Numbered from the stretch's first letter, positions 9,647-20,173 are shown. The stretch is DNA of 64,000 nt from Diplonema papillatum (GCA_030068145.1 JAPJBO010000290.1:62001-126000), one strand, 5' to 3'. A program made the numbers and translations. The notes: generated by a model from the sequence alone, not told the origin.

Positions 9647-10540
9647 TCGTCAACCGCAGATGATGGAAGACAAGATGCCTCAGCAACGCAAAGTGCATGA
9701 CGCAGTTGTTCTGAGGTTCGGCAGACATAACATGTGATCACATGCGTCACTTGTAATCACCACAGCATGCGAAACACTTGTAGTTTCCATAACAAGTGGG
9801 GTCTCGTTTTTTTGTGCAGTGCACCGTACGCTGAAGAACGTAGGTAACTCCCATCCTGCACTGGGTACTACGTACAGTTCGACGAAATGTACATCACCAA
9901 GCAGGAGTACAACGAGATTGGGCCCAACATCGTGCACAGGTCGTGATCGTCAACCGCAGATGATGGAAGACAAGATGTCTCAGCAACGCAAAGTGCACGA
10001 CGCAGTTGTTCTGAGGTTCGGCAGACATAACATGTGATCACATGCGTCACTTGTAACGCACACACATGTAATCACCACAGCATGCGAAACACTTGTAGTT
10101 TCCATAACAAGTGGGGTCTCGTTTTTTTGTGCAGTGCACCGTACGCTGAAGAACGTAGGTAACTCCCATCCTGCAGCACTGGGTTCTACGTACAGTTCGA
10201 CGAAATGTACATCACCAAGCAGGAGTACAACGAGATTGGGCCCAGCATCGTGCACAGGTCGTGATCGTCAACCGCAGATGATGGAAGACAAGATGCCTCA
10301 GCAGCACAAAGTGCACGACGCACTTGTCCTGAGGTTCGGCAGACAAAACATGTGGTCACATGCGTCACTTGTAATCACCACAGCATGCGAAATCACTTGT
10401 AGTTTCCATAACAAGTGGGGTCTCGTTTTTTTGTGCAGTGCACCGTACGCTGAAGAACGTAGGTCACTCCCATCCTGTAACTGGGCTCTACGTACTTACT
10501 TGCACAGGTCGTGATGATGGAAGACAAGATGAGAGACTGC
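9575..10540 (+). repeat. Tandem duplication of the ARP terminal coding segment and 3' UTR
   Basis: CAGTTCGACGAAATGTACAT starts units at 9575, 9875 and 10193 (periods 300 and 318), with a partial fourth near 10500. Units 2 and 3 still read FDEMYITKQEYNEIGP and end in TGA at 9944 and 10262. Each is preceded by TACGTACAG, which could serve as a splice acceptor. The shared 3' UTR includes CAACGCAAAGTGCA-like and CTCGTTTTTTTGTGCAG blocks. Confidence 0.9.
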
Positions 10541-11089
10541 CCCAGTGGCACCCAATCCAAACGCACGACACGACTCGATTGTTCTGAGGTTTCCATGCAT
10601 GTTCCTGCATACCATACACGTGAAAAGACATAGCATGCGATCTCCCGTAAGAATGCGTCAGCAGTTATGCCACAAGTATTGTCGATTCATCGTGGGAATG
10701 CTAAGCGCGTAACGAACCACTCTCTAGGAAGGTGTTGGGCACCGTATTCAAAGGAATCGGACAACAAAAGTTCCCACCCACCCACACCGGTTTGCTTGTC
10801 TTGTTTTTCGTGTCCGCGTTCAGCGCGAGGTCCAGGGGACCTGGGTTCCCGCCCTCCGTCCCCGTGACCTCCTGGGCTAGCCTGTTTCTCTCACCATTCA
10901 GCGGCTATCTCGGGGGGTTACCCCGGCATGCAAATTCACTTGCACTTGATGAGAAGTTTCACATGTTGTGTAAAACATGGCATAGCATGTGATCACGATA
11001 TAGGGCTGCCCATTGCATACGGGATCACGACACGCCGTGGTGAGGGGTCCCTGTGTGTGAATCCGTCTGTCAGTGTTGTGGCCTTTCTG
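10541..11089. other. No gene seen; one dispersed repeat
   Basis: I see no coding or RNA gene. Positions 10862-10926 (GTGACCTCCTGGGCTAGCCT and onward) match 58724-58785 closely, so that piece is a dispersed repeat of at least 60 bp. Confidence 0.6.
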
Positions 11090-11480
11090 ACCACAACGCG
11101 GGGAGAGTTGTGGGTGCACAGTTCTGACCGACACTTGATCACACCACTTGGTGTACAGGTGTACTTCGAAAACACGCCGAGCAATCTCGAGAGAGCGCCT
11201 GCAATGCGTGAGTCAATGTTGTGGCTATTCTGAAAGTTGTGGGTGCACAGTACTGACTGACACGGATCACGCCACTTGGTGTACATAATCGAAAACACGC
11301 CGAGCAATCTCGAGAGAGCGCATGCAATGCGCCAGTCAATGTTGTTGTGGCTGTTCTGACCACAACGCGGGAAAGTTGTGGGTGCAAAGTACTGACCGAC
11401 ACTTGATCACACCAATTGGTGCACAGGTGTACATTTTCGAAAACACGCCGAGCAATCTGGAGAGAGCGCCTGCAACCACC
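11090..11480 (+). repeat. Minisatellite, about 120-170 bp unit, three copies
   Basis: The units share GTTGTGGGTGCA, CTTGATCACACCA, CTTGGTGTACA and AAAACACGCCGAGCAATCT. Unit length varies because one unit lacks the ACCACAACGCGG block. Confidence 0.85.
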
Positions 11481-11674
11481 GATTTTTGCAGCCTCGTCGC
11501 CTGTCTAACCCCAAGCGCCAAGCGCGAACGACCGTGCAATCCAACCCTGCCCCCATCGATTTGTAGTACTCACTGCAGCGCTAGAAGAAAAAAAACGCAA
11601 CGTGTTCCACTCTTCGAGCTTTCTCACTCTTCACGCTTCACCAGCTTCGGCCGAAACCATTTGCGCACTTAACC

Positions 11675-12290
11675 ATGACCATGATGACGAACGAAAACGG
11701 AAACCTAGGCACAAATATTACGCAAAGCATCTGCAGAATACCACGAAAACCCTCGAGGCAAACTCCCCGTGTTCACACTCCTCCGGTTCACAGGCTGGTA
11801 ATCCTTGATACCAAAGTTTTGCATATTCGGCCACAACGTTTGTGGCTACTTCGTGGCTCCCATTTAGCCACCAGTGGCTACCTTGTGGCTGGCAGCTATG
11901 GCGGTTTGCCTCAATTACTGCACGCAATGCTCAACAGCCTGCTCGGTGTTGAGCTCGCCGACACACAGTCGGAATCACAAGAAGACTTAGCCCCGCTAAC
12001 TCCACATGTACTCGATCTTGACGACGCAGTGGCAGGTGATGACGTCATAAAGTAAGCTGACCTTCGAGAAACTTTTGTTGTTGTTTGTGGTTGGTGTCGG
12101 TCACATTCGCTGAAAACGAAGTTACACAGACGTGTGACAGTAAACAGTAAAGTAAAAGCGATACACAGTACGAAAAGGAATGAAAACACACTGCCCAGAC
12201 CCTGCTCTAACAGCACAAAAGGAAACCCCCCCCTTGCCCCCCCCGCCTCACAAGTCAAACGGAGACTTCAAAAAACCGACCGCTTACTAC
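11675..12290 (+). mobile_element. LINE-A copy: ORF end and 3' UTR
   Basis: A frame ending GDDVIK-stop at 12053-12055 resembles the family terminus DDVFK. The UTR markers GGTGTCGGTCACA (12094) and CGGAGACTTCAAAA (about 12258) follow. The 5' limit is unclear; the upstream part of the frame has no recognisable domain. Confidence 0.55.
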
Positions 12291-12300
12291 AAGAAACAGT

Positions 12301-12400
12301 CTAGAAAGGCATGCTAATCCATGGGGTTCATGCACTCAAAAGAACTCAATGCTGAAAGGCATGCTAATCCATGTGGTTCATGCACTCAAAATAACTCAAT
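12301..12400 (+). repeat. Tandem duplication, about 50-bp unit x 2
   Basis: GGCATGCTAATCCATG and GGTTCATGCACTCAAAA recur at 12308 and 12358 with few differences. Confidence 0.85.
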
Positions 12401-12953
12401 GCTCAGTACCGTAATTGGAATAATGTTGAACTGGGCTAAAGCTGGAACGGGTAAATGACAGACCGGGTAAACCCTGGGATACCCGGGGGGTCTCCCAGGT
12501 AGTCTCCTGCGTGACTGCACCAGCGGTAGTCCCGCAGCCTCCTATGACAGCGTCTAGGGGTCGAGCTGAGTATTGAGCACCCCAAGGCGCGGGCAAGGCA
12601 AGCACCAGGGTCGCGATGTTCTGCAAAGTACGCAAACCCCGAAGAAAAGAAGAAAAAAAAGAAAAAGAAAAAGGCCGCTCCTGGTCCAGGAACGTGACGG
12701 TCAACCACAGCTTGCAAAGCTTGAGTCGGAGGCAGCACAGTGTCACAACCCCGTCCGCTCTGCCCTGCGGCTGACCGTCTCGACGAGCTTGTGTTCAGCG
12801 CGAGCGCCAAGCCCCAAGGTGCGCCAAGCCTTGATGCTTAGTTTGGGAAATCGGTAGCCACTTGACCCGTAGGCCCGTGGCTCTGCAGTACCGCCGAACA
12901 CGTGAAGCTTGGCTCCCGTGCAGCAGGCTTTCCCTGGTACCCGCAAAATCTCA
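12401..12953. other. No gene seen
   Basis: Short open frames occur on both strands but have no recognisable domain. An A-rich run (AAGAAAAAAAAGAAAAAG, about 12650) may be a retroposon tail. Nothing else is supportable. Confidence 0.5.
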
Positions 12954-13114
12954 CTCGACCCTTAAATAGGTGGGCGTGTCGTTGTAGGGGGTGTCTTTTG
13001 GCAACGGCGGCTTGCTGCTTACCCGACGCGCACTACTTCTTAAGGGGACTGCGCGCGACTTATAGCGCGCGGAAGAGCGAGCCAATAGCAGGTCTGTGAT
13101 GCTCCTAAATGTCC
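12954..13114 (+). rRNA. 18S rRNA fragment (V8 region)
   Basis: CTCGACCCTTAAATAGGTG is followed by a variable segment, ACTTCTTAAGGGGACTG, a GC-rich stem, and CAATAGCAGGTCTGTGATGC then TCCTAAATGTCCT, the order seen in SSU rRNA around V8 and helix 42. It ends near the C tract in which the hAT element sits. The variable loop differs from that of the 26.8-27.6 kb fragment after the shared CTCGACCCTTAAATAGGTG. Confidence 0.85.
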
Positions 13115-13141
13115 TACTGGGGGGGGGGAACCTCCCCCCCC

Positions 13142-16100
13142 CAAGGGTACCTGTAACTCGGGGCCCGGGCCCTGGAAATTTTCCAGTTTTTTTGGCCCTG
13201 AACGATTACCAAAGGAAAAACTCTCTGGTACAAGATGCAATTCGTTTACTATTCCATTCCAGGGCCCCAGACTGTCCTTGAGCTCAACGGATTCCAAAGC
13301 GTTCAAAAACGTCCTTGGATTATTTTTTTAACAACCCAAGCACGGCGCGACGCGCCAAGAGGTAGTCGGTAGCGGCTTGTGCACTTCATTACCACAGATT
13401 GTTACTGCATATAAAGTTCAAACTACTACTACTACTACTGAAGAACAGCTGTCTGAGGAAACGAACAATCAAAAACGAATCAAATCTGGCTCTTTCGGCC
13501 GGTTCCATTACGGATTGGACACCGTCAGTTAAAGACGTCCCAAACCCGCAGGAGTATACAAACATTTTAAGTAAATCCCAATAACAATGTCTGCGTTTGC
13601 GTTTTTCGTGCTCGATTTTGCTTGGTCGTACTTGACAACAAGGAAGCTGGCATGTGAGAGACATGCCTCCAGAACCGCGAAGAAGGACGACACGCGGTAC
13701 GTGGTGTCTGATGAGCAAGGTATGGCGACGACCTGCGGGTACATATCCCTCATGGTGGCTGCCAAGTGGGTTCGGGAGAAAGCGCGGCTGGTGGTTTGCC
13801 CTACCCTTAAAGACATCGCCGCCTTCTGGGTTACCACCGACGCCGAGAACTTCGGAATGAAAGACTACCGCTGGTTGAACATCCACATGTGCCTTCGTCG
13901 TTCCGAGAGCCCCCCTCCGCTGACCAACCTCGAAGTGAACCGGTTCTGCTGCGACACTCTCTCATCGCTCGTTCGGTTGGTTACTCCGCCGGAGTTCCAA
14001 CGCACGTCTCTCTGCGAAGGGGTGTACATCGTCTTTCTCCCCCCAATCGGCATGCAAAAGATGGGGCACTTCTTCTGCATTATCGTCATCCGCAATCCGG
14101 AGCATGGCCGACAGATGGTGATGTTGGGTGCAAAGGATGGGCGCATCACGTTTACGTGCCAGGGTAGTGAGGTAAACGCCCCTCAGCCGAAAGCCACTCC
14201 TGAAGATCCGAAGGCGCTATTCGAGAAGAAGGCCACAGGTTGGGGCTGCAAGGCGTGCGCGAAAGCAGTGACGACAGGTGTGAAGCGCAAACACGCCCAA
14301 GCATCAAAAAACACCTGGATTGAGTACCGTGTTGCCGACAACAACAACATCCGCAGAGCCCAGAACAAACATCTGTCAAGTTCGGGTTTCCACCAGGCTG
14401 CTGTTGCCGCCGCCACCTCCAACGCCGCAACTCCGCCTCCGAAGATCGTCCCGCCACCGAAAGAGAAGGTCGACCTCTTCTCGCGCCTGCATTGCGTGAT
14501 GTACGCAGGTATCATGCACGGGACGGAACACACGACGGTTGCAGCTACGATAGCAGGACTTCGCGGGAGCATACCCAAGAAATATGCGTGCGCCAGGCAT
14601 GTTGGAGAGATGGTGCACGTGTGGGCCGGTGCTCTGCAAGAACGCGTGAAGAAGGAGCTCAAGAGCGTGAGTTCCATCGGGATGGTGACAGACGGAACCT
14701 CCCTGAGGAATGTCAACCAAGACGTGAATGTGTTCCTCTTGCGGTACCTCCATCGCCCGTCCCCCAAAGCCACCCTCCGCTGTGTCGAACGGTTCGTCAG
14801 GATGACGGACAATGTGTTGGTGTCGGCAGACGGTGATGCACTGCACGAGCAGATGAAAGCAATGCTCCTCACTGTCGATCTCCCTGAAGAGCGTGTTGGC
14901 GGGGTCATCGCGGACAGCTGCGGGACGATCACGGGCAAAACTCGTGGGCTTGTCGGAAGAATGCATCTCAGGACCCGCACATTGCAGCCACACTTCCCCG
15001 ACCAAGCACACCGCTTGCAGAACGCGCTGAAGCCGGTTAGTAAGATCCCCGCGCTGGCCACCCTCATCCAGGGGATTCGCTCCATCGACCGTGTTTATCT
15101 GCAGTCGAAAGTGCTGTTCCGCGAGCTTGAAACAGACAGCAAATCCAAGTTCACCACCGTCGGCAAACAGAGGAAACTTGTGCTGCGCCCTTCCCTCTCT
15201 TATCGCATCCGCTGGCAGGCGAAGGTGCGGACGTCGCTGGTACGTGCTGCAAGGATGTGGATGATGTGGAAATCACATATCGAGACAGGATCTTCGTGGA
15301 AGAAGGTGCGTGCTGACAAGAAGGCAGTAGACAGCAACGAATCAACGCAAGACTCCGTGCCTAAGACCCGTCAAAAGCTGAAAAAGTTGGTCCAAGCAGA
15401 TGACGTCCCCGGAGACCTCTTGTTCTTTGGCGAGTTGTTTTCAATTGCCCAGAAACCGAGCCTCGTCGCACAGGGGGAACATGCAATTTTGTTGCATTTC
15501 GACTTTTCGGTGGGCGAAGCAATCACCGAACTAGAAGAGCTGCAAAACAAGCAGGTACCGGGAAGCATGCGGCGCCGCGCTACCGATCTGGCCATTGAGT
15601 GCTTGGCAAACCTTCGCCACTACGGTGCTGTGGAGACAGCTCTCCTGCGCATGATGAACGTGTACAAGATAACGTGCCTGTCTGACGAGGATCTCGCCGA
15701 ATACGCCGACGATGACCTCGAGGTGGTGATGGAAACACTGGGGATGCAGGAGGCGGGCCTTGAAAAGGAATCGGCAGAGTTCACGAAAGAACAGTGGCTA
15801 ATCGCCAAGACAGAGGTGAGAAAGCTGGGGATGGGGTGGGGCGGTTGGTTTGTGGTGCTGGACAAGGTGAAGGGCCGGGTTCGCAAGGCACTGGAGTACG
15901 CCCTCATTTTCAGTTCTTGTAGCTCCAACAAGGCTGAAAGGCTGTATGCCCGGCTGCGCTACGCCACCCTGAAGCGCACGCAGGTCGACGTGAAAACCCT
16001 CTCAGCGGAACTTATGATACGGGACATGGGCCCGAGGGTGGACGCCGCAGAGGGTTTCATTACCCTCTGTTCCACCATCTGGCTGTCGCTCAAAACCCGC

Positions 16101-16646
16101 CGCTTATTGAGGAAGCGAGACACAAGCACCAAAAAAGGTGTGTCCGTGTTCGAAGTGCTGGAGAAGAAGATGACAGCTGCCAGAGGGGTAGCAAAAGAGG
16201 TTGCAGATTCAGATGACCAGGAGGAAGAGGAAGAAGGTGATACGGATGAGAATGAGAATGGGGAAGAGGAAGACGAAGACGAAGACGAAGAAGAAGAAGA
16301 AGAAGAAGAAGAAGAAGAAGAAGAAGAAGATGACGAAGAAGATGAAGAAGACGAAGAAGACGAAGAGGAGGAAGAAGAGGACAAACCGACGGGGCCTATT
16401 CCCAAGCGAAGGAAAATTGGCTGATAGCACCTGACTGTGTGCGTTTTTATCAAGATTTATCAAGTTTATTTCGTGTTTTCTTCTCGTTTTTCTCTCCGCT
16501 TGTTGTGGGAATCTGCAATACGGAAGATTCCACCCTTGGATGGCGTGAGCACCGTGGGCCTGGACCCTATCTGGACCCTAGCGCTAACCCGGGGCCCGGG
16601 GCCCGGGGCCCGGGCCCTGGAGACCCTGGAGTTACAGGTACCCTTG
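13142..16646 (+). mobile_element. BED-hAT-like DNA transposon, apparently intact
   Basis: Terminal inverted repeats CAAGGGTACCTGTAACTC lie at 13142-13159 and 16629-16646 (18 of 18), each with subterminal GGGCCCGGGCCC blocks. The C tracts immediately outside are on the same strand at both ends (13134-13141 and 16647-16658), so they look like a target C tract or an 8-bp CCCCCCCC duplication, not part of the TIR. The CARGG-type end and 8-bp duplication fit hAT. One long ORF is inside. A deletion derivative lies at 19337-19980. Confidence 0.8.
13587..16424 (+). CDS. BED-hAT-like transposase with extra N-terminal domain
   Basis: Unbroken 945-aa frame, ATG at 13587 (AACAATGTC). Residues 1-200: a globular region with C50 (MATTCGYISLM) and H161 in a hydrophobic context (KMGHFFCIIVI). 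That order and setting would fit a papain-like cysteine protease, a weak suggestion. Residues 218-270: BED-type zinc finger candidate (C221, C224, H262, H269). Residues 360-480: RNase H-fold core like hAT or ZNF862-type proteins (MVTDGTS D369; IADSCGTITG D443; DQAHRLQ H475). Residues 770-810: NKAERLYARLRYATLKRT resembles the hAT C-terminal dimerisation motif. Residues 868-937: Asp/Glu-rich tail encoded by GAA/GAC repeats, then a basic KRRK end. It sits between matching TIRs, so a transposase role is inferred. Confidence 0.75.
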   Translation: MSAFAFFVLDFAWSYLTTRKLACERHASRTAKKDDTRYVVSDEQGMATTCGYISLMVAAKWVREKARLVVCPTLKDIAAFWVTTDAENFGMKDYRWLNIHMCLRRSESPPPLTNLEVNRFCCDTLSSLVRLVTPPEFQRTSLCEGVYIVFLPPIGMQKMGHFFCIIVIRNPEHGRQMVMLGAKDGRITFTCQGSEVNAPQPKATPEDPKALFEKKATGWGCKACAKAVTTGVKRKHAQASKNTWIEYRVADNNNIRRAQNKHLSSSGFHQAAVAAATSNAATPPPKIVPPPKEKVDLFSRLHCVMYAGIMHGTEHTTVAATIAGLRGSIPKKYACARHVGEMVHVWAGALQERVKKELKSVSSIGMVTDGTSLRNVNQDVNVFLLRYLHRPSPKATLRCVERFVRMTDNVLVSADGDALHEQMKAMLLTVDLPEERVGGVIADSCGTITGKTRGLVGRMHLRTRTLQPHFPDQAHRLQNALKPVSKIPALATLIQGIRSIDRVYLQSKVLFRELETDSKSKFTTVGKQRKLVLRPSLSYRIRWQAKVRTSLVRAARMWMMWKSHIETGSSWKKVRADKKAVDSNESTQDSVPKTRQKLKKLVQADDVPGDLLFFGELFSIAQKPSLVAQGEHAILLHFDFSVGEAITELEELQNKQVPGSMRRRATDLAIECLANLRHYGAVETALLRMMNVYKITCLSDEDLAEYADDDLEVVMETLGMQEAGLEKESAEFTKEQWLIAKTEVRKLGMGWGGWFVVLDKVKGRVRKALEYALIFSSCSSNKAERLYARLRYATLKRTQVDVKTLSAELMIRDMGPRVDAAEGFITLCSTIWLSLKTRRLLRKRDTSTKKGVSVFEVLEKKMTAARGVAKEVADSDDQEEEEEGDTDENENGEEEDEDEDEEEEEEEEEEEEEEDDEEDEEDEEDEEEEEEDKPTGPIPKRRKIG

Positions 16647-16679
16647 CCCCCCCCCCCCTCTACAGTGCAGTTGCCTTGG

Positions 16680-16835
16680 AGGCTGGGTGGTCAAATTCTC
16701 TAAGGTGAAATGGTCAAAATTCCCTGCCAAAAGTGGGCCCACAAAAATTTTCCAAAGTGTGGTATTTGGGGTATTTGGGGCAAAAAAAAAATTTTTTTTT
16801 TCTGACCGCCCACCGTGGTGACCACCTTAGAGTGT
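16680..16835 (+). repeat. Dispersed repeat, also at 19572-19700
   Basis: GAGGTGAAATGGTCAAAA-like sequence, a purine-rich middle, an A/T homopolymer stretch and ACCGCCCACC occur in the same order at both places. At 19.6 kb it lies inside the deletion derivative of the hAT element. Its nature is unknown; about 130-155 bp. Confidence 0.65.
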
Positions 16836-17599
16836 GACAGGTAGCGTCTCCCCCCTCCACAGTGAAAATAGCCTGAGGGGGGGGGGGGGGGGGGGTCAGC
16901 CGGCTGATGGATGGATGGATGGTTCTTAACAAGATGCCTGGGGGGGGTCAAATACAATAGGTATAACGTACTTTGCATCCTGGCAGAGTCTGGCTGAGTC
17001 TCGCCAGAGTCCAGCCTGAGTCTGGCGACTCAGGCTGGACTCAGGCTGGACTCAGGCAAACTCAGGCTGGGCAAATATGTATTAGTGTTCGGGTCATTTC
17101 AGTGGGGCAGTGAGGGCCAAGAATCACAATCACAAGGATTAAAACCCAGCCACCTGGACGGGACGAGTGATCTGGTGCTTTAGGCACCACCTCAAGAACC
17201 ACATCACAAAGCTGTTGAGCACGACACACACAGGTGCAAGACAACTTAAAAAAACTCAACGAACCGCGATTTTTGCGGTTCAGCGGGAATTGTTATAGGT
17301 AATTGCCTGTCGGTGGGCACTGGACCAGCTTTAGGGTCCAATTTCAGGTGTTCAAGTTTCGTTTGCAACACTCAATTTTTGTCTGGTTAAGACAGGCTCA
17401 ACTCAGGCTCGACTCAGGCTCGACTCAGTCTGAGTATTTTTTCCCGGAGGGGAGTATTTCTCGCGAGACTCAGCCAGGATGCAAAGCATGGTGTAATATT
17501 GTATTTGCTGGGGGAGGATAGAGAAAACCGGGTTTTCAAAAGTCTGGGTGCTGAAAGTCTGGGTACAGGCACTTAACTTGGGTCCAAGTTGGGGGGTCA
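16836..17599. other. Low-complexity stretch; no gene
   Basis: It holds an 18-20 bp G tract (about 16876), GGAT repeats (about 16906) and imperfect CTCAGGCTGGA repeats at 16982-17060 and 17390-17430. No coding frame or RNA gene is supportable. Confidence 0.7.
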
Positions 17600-17787
17600 A
17601 CATTGGAGGAAATTTGGCAAAAACTTTGCGGGACGGAAAGAGCTATCCCTGGCATGTATCGGCACCTTTTCTACACTCGATATGGCCCCCAGATGGCACT
17701 TCAGACTTTGGAAAAACCACTCCGCCAGGAAACGAACCAGCACCCTCAGTATCACATGTGGGCGTGGGAACCGCTGGACCACGGGCT
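17600..17787 (-). mobile_element. tRNA-headed SINE-like element, copy 1
   Basis: Read on the minus strand, AGCCCGTGGTCCAGCGGTTC supplies a pol III A-box-like sequence and GGTTCGTTTCC a B box about 50 bp later; the tRNA-like head is 17787-17722. A body follows (GAAGTGCCATCTGGGGG, GGTGCCGATACATGCC, GGATAGCTCTTTCC) that is shared with the copy at 31436-31653. No poly(A) tail or target duplication is clear. Confidence 0.7.
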
Positions 17788-17799
17788 AAAAAAAGCGGG

Positions 17800-18302
17800 C
17801 CATTTCTTTTGGGTTCGGCTGGTTCTCAGAAAGTATTGATAGCGAAATCAAGCAGTAAGATTGGACTCCCGGCTTCAGGTGTGTTCCACATAGAACTTCT
17901 CTCGAAAAAGAAGCTGCTCTCGAGGGGGGAAGCCCGTGGAAACCCCTGCAAACCCCCACTGAGGACAAATAATATTGTATTCCAAAACTATGCTCACCGA
18001 AACCCCCTTCCAGCGTACCTATTGTATTTGCCAATAATATTGTATTTGACTACCTACAGTATTTGACCCCCCAGTAGGCCGCACGCGCACTGCACTGACG
18101 CATTAAACGAGTTTGAGAGCCTTCCGGCTACCCAAACCCCGAAAAAAAAAAAAAAAATGCCGAACCGCCCATTTTTAGGGGTGTCCCAGGTTTTACCCGG
18201 TTCAACATTAACCCAATTACCTACCCCCCCCCCCCCCCAAATTGTCCTTGGGACAATGTTTACCTCGCGGCCTTTGTCCGGGTCCCCCAGATTGCCCACA
18301 AC
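17800..18302. other. No gene seen
   Basis: It contains ATATTGTATTTG repeats at 17970-18060, an A15 run at about 18141, and a C tract at about 18225. A stretch reading TCCCAGGTTTTACCCGGTTC may be related in inverted form to 12440-12490. Nothing further is supportable. Confidence 0.5.
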
Positions 18303-18647
18303 GTGGCTGTCCGTGCGCCGTCACCCTCCATGATACTTCCTGCTCAAGATCAGCTACGCGGCTCGTCTACGCCCCCAAATTCTGCCGGTGTTGTGGTGAA
18401 CCGACAGTCGGAAGAATCACCTAACCTGCTCTACCCTTCTGGTAGTCCATTGCCCTGCCCGCCCTTGCCGGACTCCTTATGCCCGACCCCGCATGGTCAG
18501 CTGTTGGAGCAGCAGTGGGCGGGATCCCCTGCGCTGCGGTGTCAACACTGCGCCATCGAGTGTACCAAAGATGGGCAGAAGTTTCAGGGTTTGAAGGGAC
18601 TCCGTGCACATGAGAGACGTTGCCGCCTCGCGAGTGAAAGACTCTGA
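18303..18647 (+). CDS. Zinc-finger ORF fragment, possibly LINE ORF1
   Basis: The frame ends with a C2HC-like finger (CQHC, then GLKGLRAHERRCR), preceded by a Pro/Ser-rich stretch. Such fingers with the G-L-R-x-H-x-x-x-C ending are typical of LINE ORF1 and of some transposon proteins. There is no upstream ATG with certainty and no downstream partner domain, so this is a fragment of unknown parentage. Confidence 0.35.
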   Translation: MAVRAPSPSMILPAQDQLRGSSTPPNSAGVVVNRQSEESPNLLYPSGSPLPCPPLPDSLCPTPHGQLLEQQWAGSPALRCQHCAIECTKDGQKFQGLKGLRAHERRCRLASERL

Positions 18648-18649
18648 AC

Positions 18650-19320
18650 CGTCGTTTGGGCCTCATCGAATTCCTGACTGTTGGCTGGTCTATTTTACGC
18701 TCTGCACCCGTTCACCCTGACTAACGGGAAACAACTCGAAGTGTTCTATACGGGTGAATGCGCACTATCATGAGAGGATGAAGGCACGCATATCCCGCCT
18801 GGCCCTGTGCTAGGCGTAGTTTTAGGTTGTACTTATTTCCGAACAACCTACCACGAGCTTATCCACCCACACACCCAACTTTTTCCCCTTTCTTCTAAAT
18901 TCTTTTTTTTTTTTTTTCCCCGCCCGATGTCGCTGATGACTATCGGACCGTCGGACCCGTCCCAACGGGGATACTTATGGAAGTTACAATGAAGGCTTAG
19001 ACCGGTACGGGCTACATGGCAACTCCTGCTCAACATGTAGAACGTGGGGAGCCCATGGTCACATTCAATACGGGTGTGATCGTGGTGTCGGTCGCAACAG
19101 TCGTTTTGCTAGCCAAAGAGAGAGTTAGAGAGAAAAAGAGCGCCAGAGAGAAAAGAAAAGATAACGTTATCTTCCGGAAAAGAAGGGTTACGCGAACCCC
19201 CGAAAAAGATAATAACAAAAAAACAAAAAAATCCGAAAAAAATAAAAAAACACAAACCGACGAAGACCCCCAAAACCCTTTTTCAACCTCTCCAATTCCC
19301 TTCAAGCTAGACCATTATAC
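18650..19320. other. No gene; a LINE-A-like tail piece at about 19010-19110
   Basis: GTGTCGGTCGCAACAGTCGT followed by TTTTGCTAGCC at about 19085 matches the LINE-A UTR marker at 2640, preceded by CCTGCTCAACATG as at 2583. An A-rich coding-like stretch follows (19110-19310) with a Lys-rich frame that I take to be low complexity. Confidence 0.5.
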
Positions 19321-19336
19321 AACGACCCCCCCCCCC

Positions 19337-19980
19337 CAAGGGTACCTGTAAATCCAGGGTCTCCAGGGCCCGGGCCCCGGGCCCCGGGTTAGCGCTAGGG
19401 TCCAGATAGGGTCCAGGCCCACGGTAATCACGCCATCCAAGGATGGAATCTTCAATATTGCAGCTTCCACAACAAGCCGAGAGCAAGACGAGAAGAAATC
19501 AAGAAATAAACTCGACACAATTTGATAAAAAAAGCTCACAGTCGTGCATTTACCATATGGGCTGAGCGGGCGGAGGCTCTGAGGTGAAATGGTCAAAATG
19601 CCCTGGGAAAAATGTGGGACAAAAACTTTCCGAAATGCGGGTTTTTAGGGATTCCGGCCCAAAAAAAAAAATTATTTTTTTTCAACGCCCACCTAGCCAC
19701 CTGTGGCCCTGGTGGGCCGTGGTACCCTTTGGGCAGCCAGCTAGACCTGCCAGAACCTGAAAACCTCCTTCAGGTTTCGTGGCTGTGTCGAAAAATACAT
19801 TCCGAGGACGTTTTTGAACGCTTTTGAATCCGTTGAGCTCAAGGACAGGCTGGGGCCCTGGAATGGAATTGTAAACGAATTGCACTCTCGTACCAGAGAG
19901 TTTTTTCTTTGGTAATTGTTCAGGGCCAAAAACCCTGGAAAATTTTCCAGGGCCCGGGCCCCGAGTTACTGGTACCCCTG
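19337..19980 (-). mobile_element. Internally deleted derivative (MITE) of the 13.1-16.6 kb hAT element
   Basis: 19337-19530 is the reverse complement of the hAT right end (16440-16646), and 19750-19980 is the reverse complement of its left end (13142-13360), so both ends survive in minus orientation with about 220 bp between. Its left-end TIR reads CAGGGGTACC, a classical hAT start. C tracts again flank both sides on one strand (19325-19336 and 19981-19992). It has no coding capacity and would need transposase in trans. Confidence 0.8.
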
Positions 19981-19992
19981 CCCCCCCCCCCC

Positions 19993-20173
19993 GTGTTAGC
20001 CCCTGTCAGTGTCGCCTTTTTACCTGAAAACGCGAGGCGACACGAACACGGGAAGACGGTTCTCAATAGGGTTCCCTGTATTTGCATGAAGAATGTCTCA
20101 TCCTCACCAACGGCTTCCCGTGTTAGTGTCGCCTTTTAGGAAAAGGTGCCTTTAGGTAGGCGACACTAACACG
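19993..20173. mobile_element. Hairpin-ended miniature element
   Basis: GTGTTAG...GTGTCGCC at the left and GGCGACACTAACACG at the right are inverted; internal copies of the same arm (GGCGACAC at about 20035 and CCCGTGTTAGTGTCGCC at about 20116) make two nested hairpins. It abuts the C tract of the hAT derivative. Confidence 0.6.
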
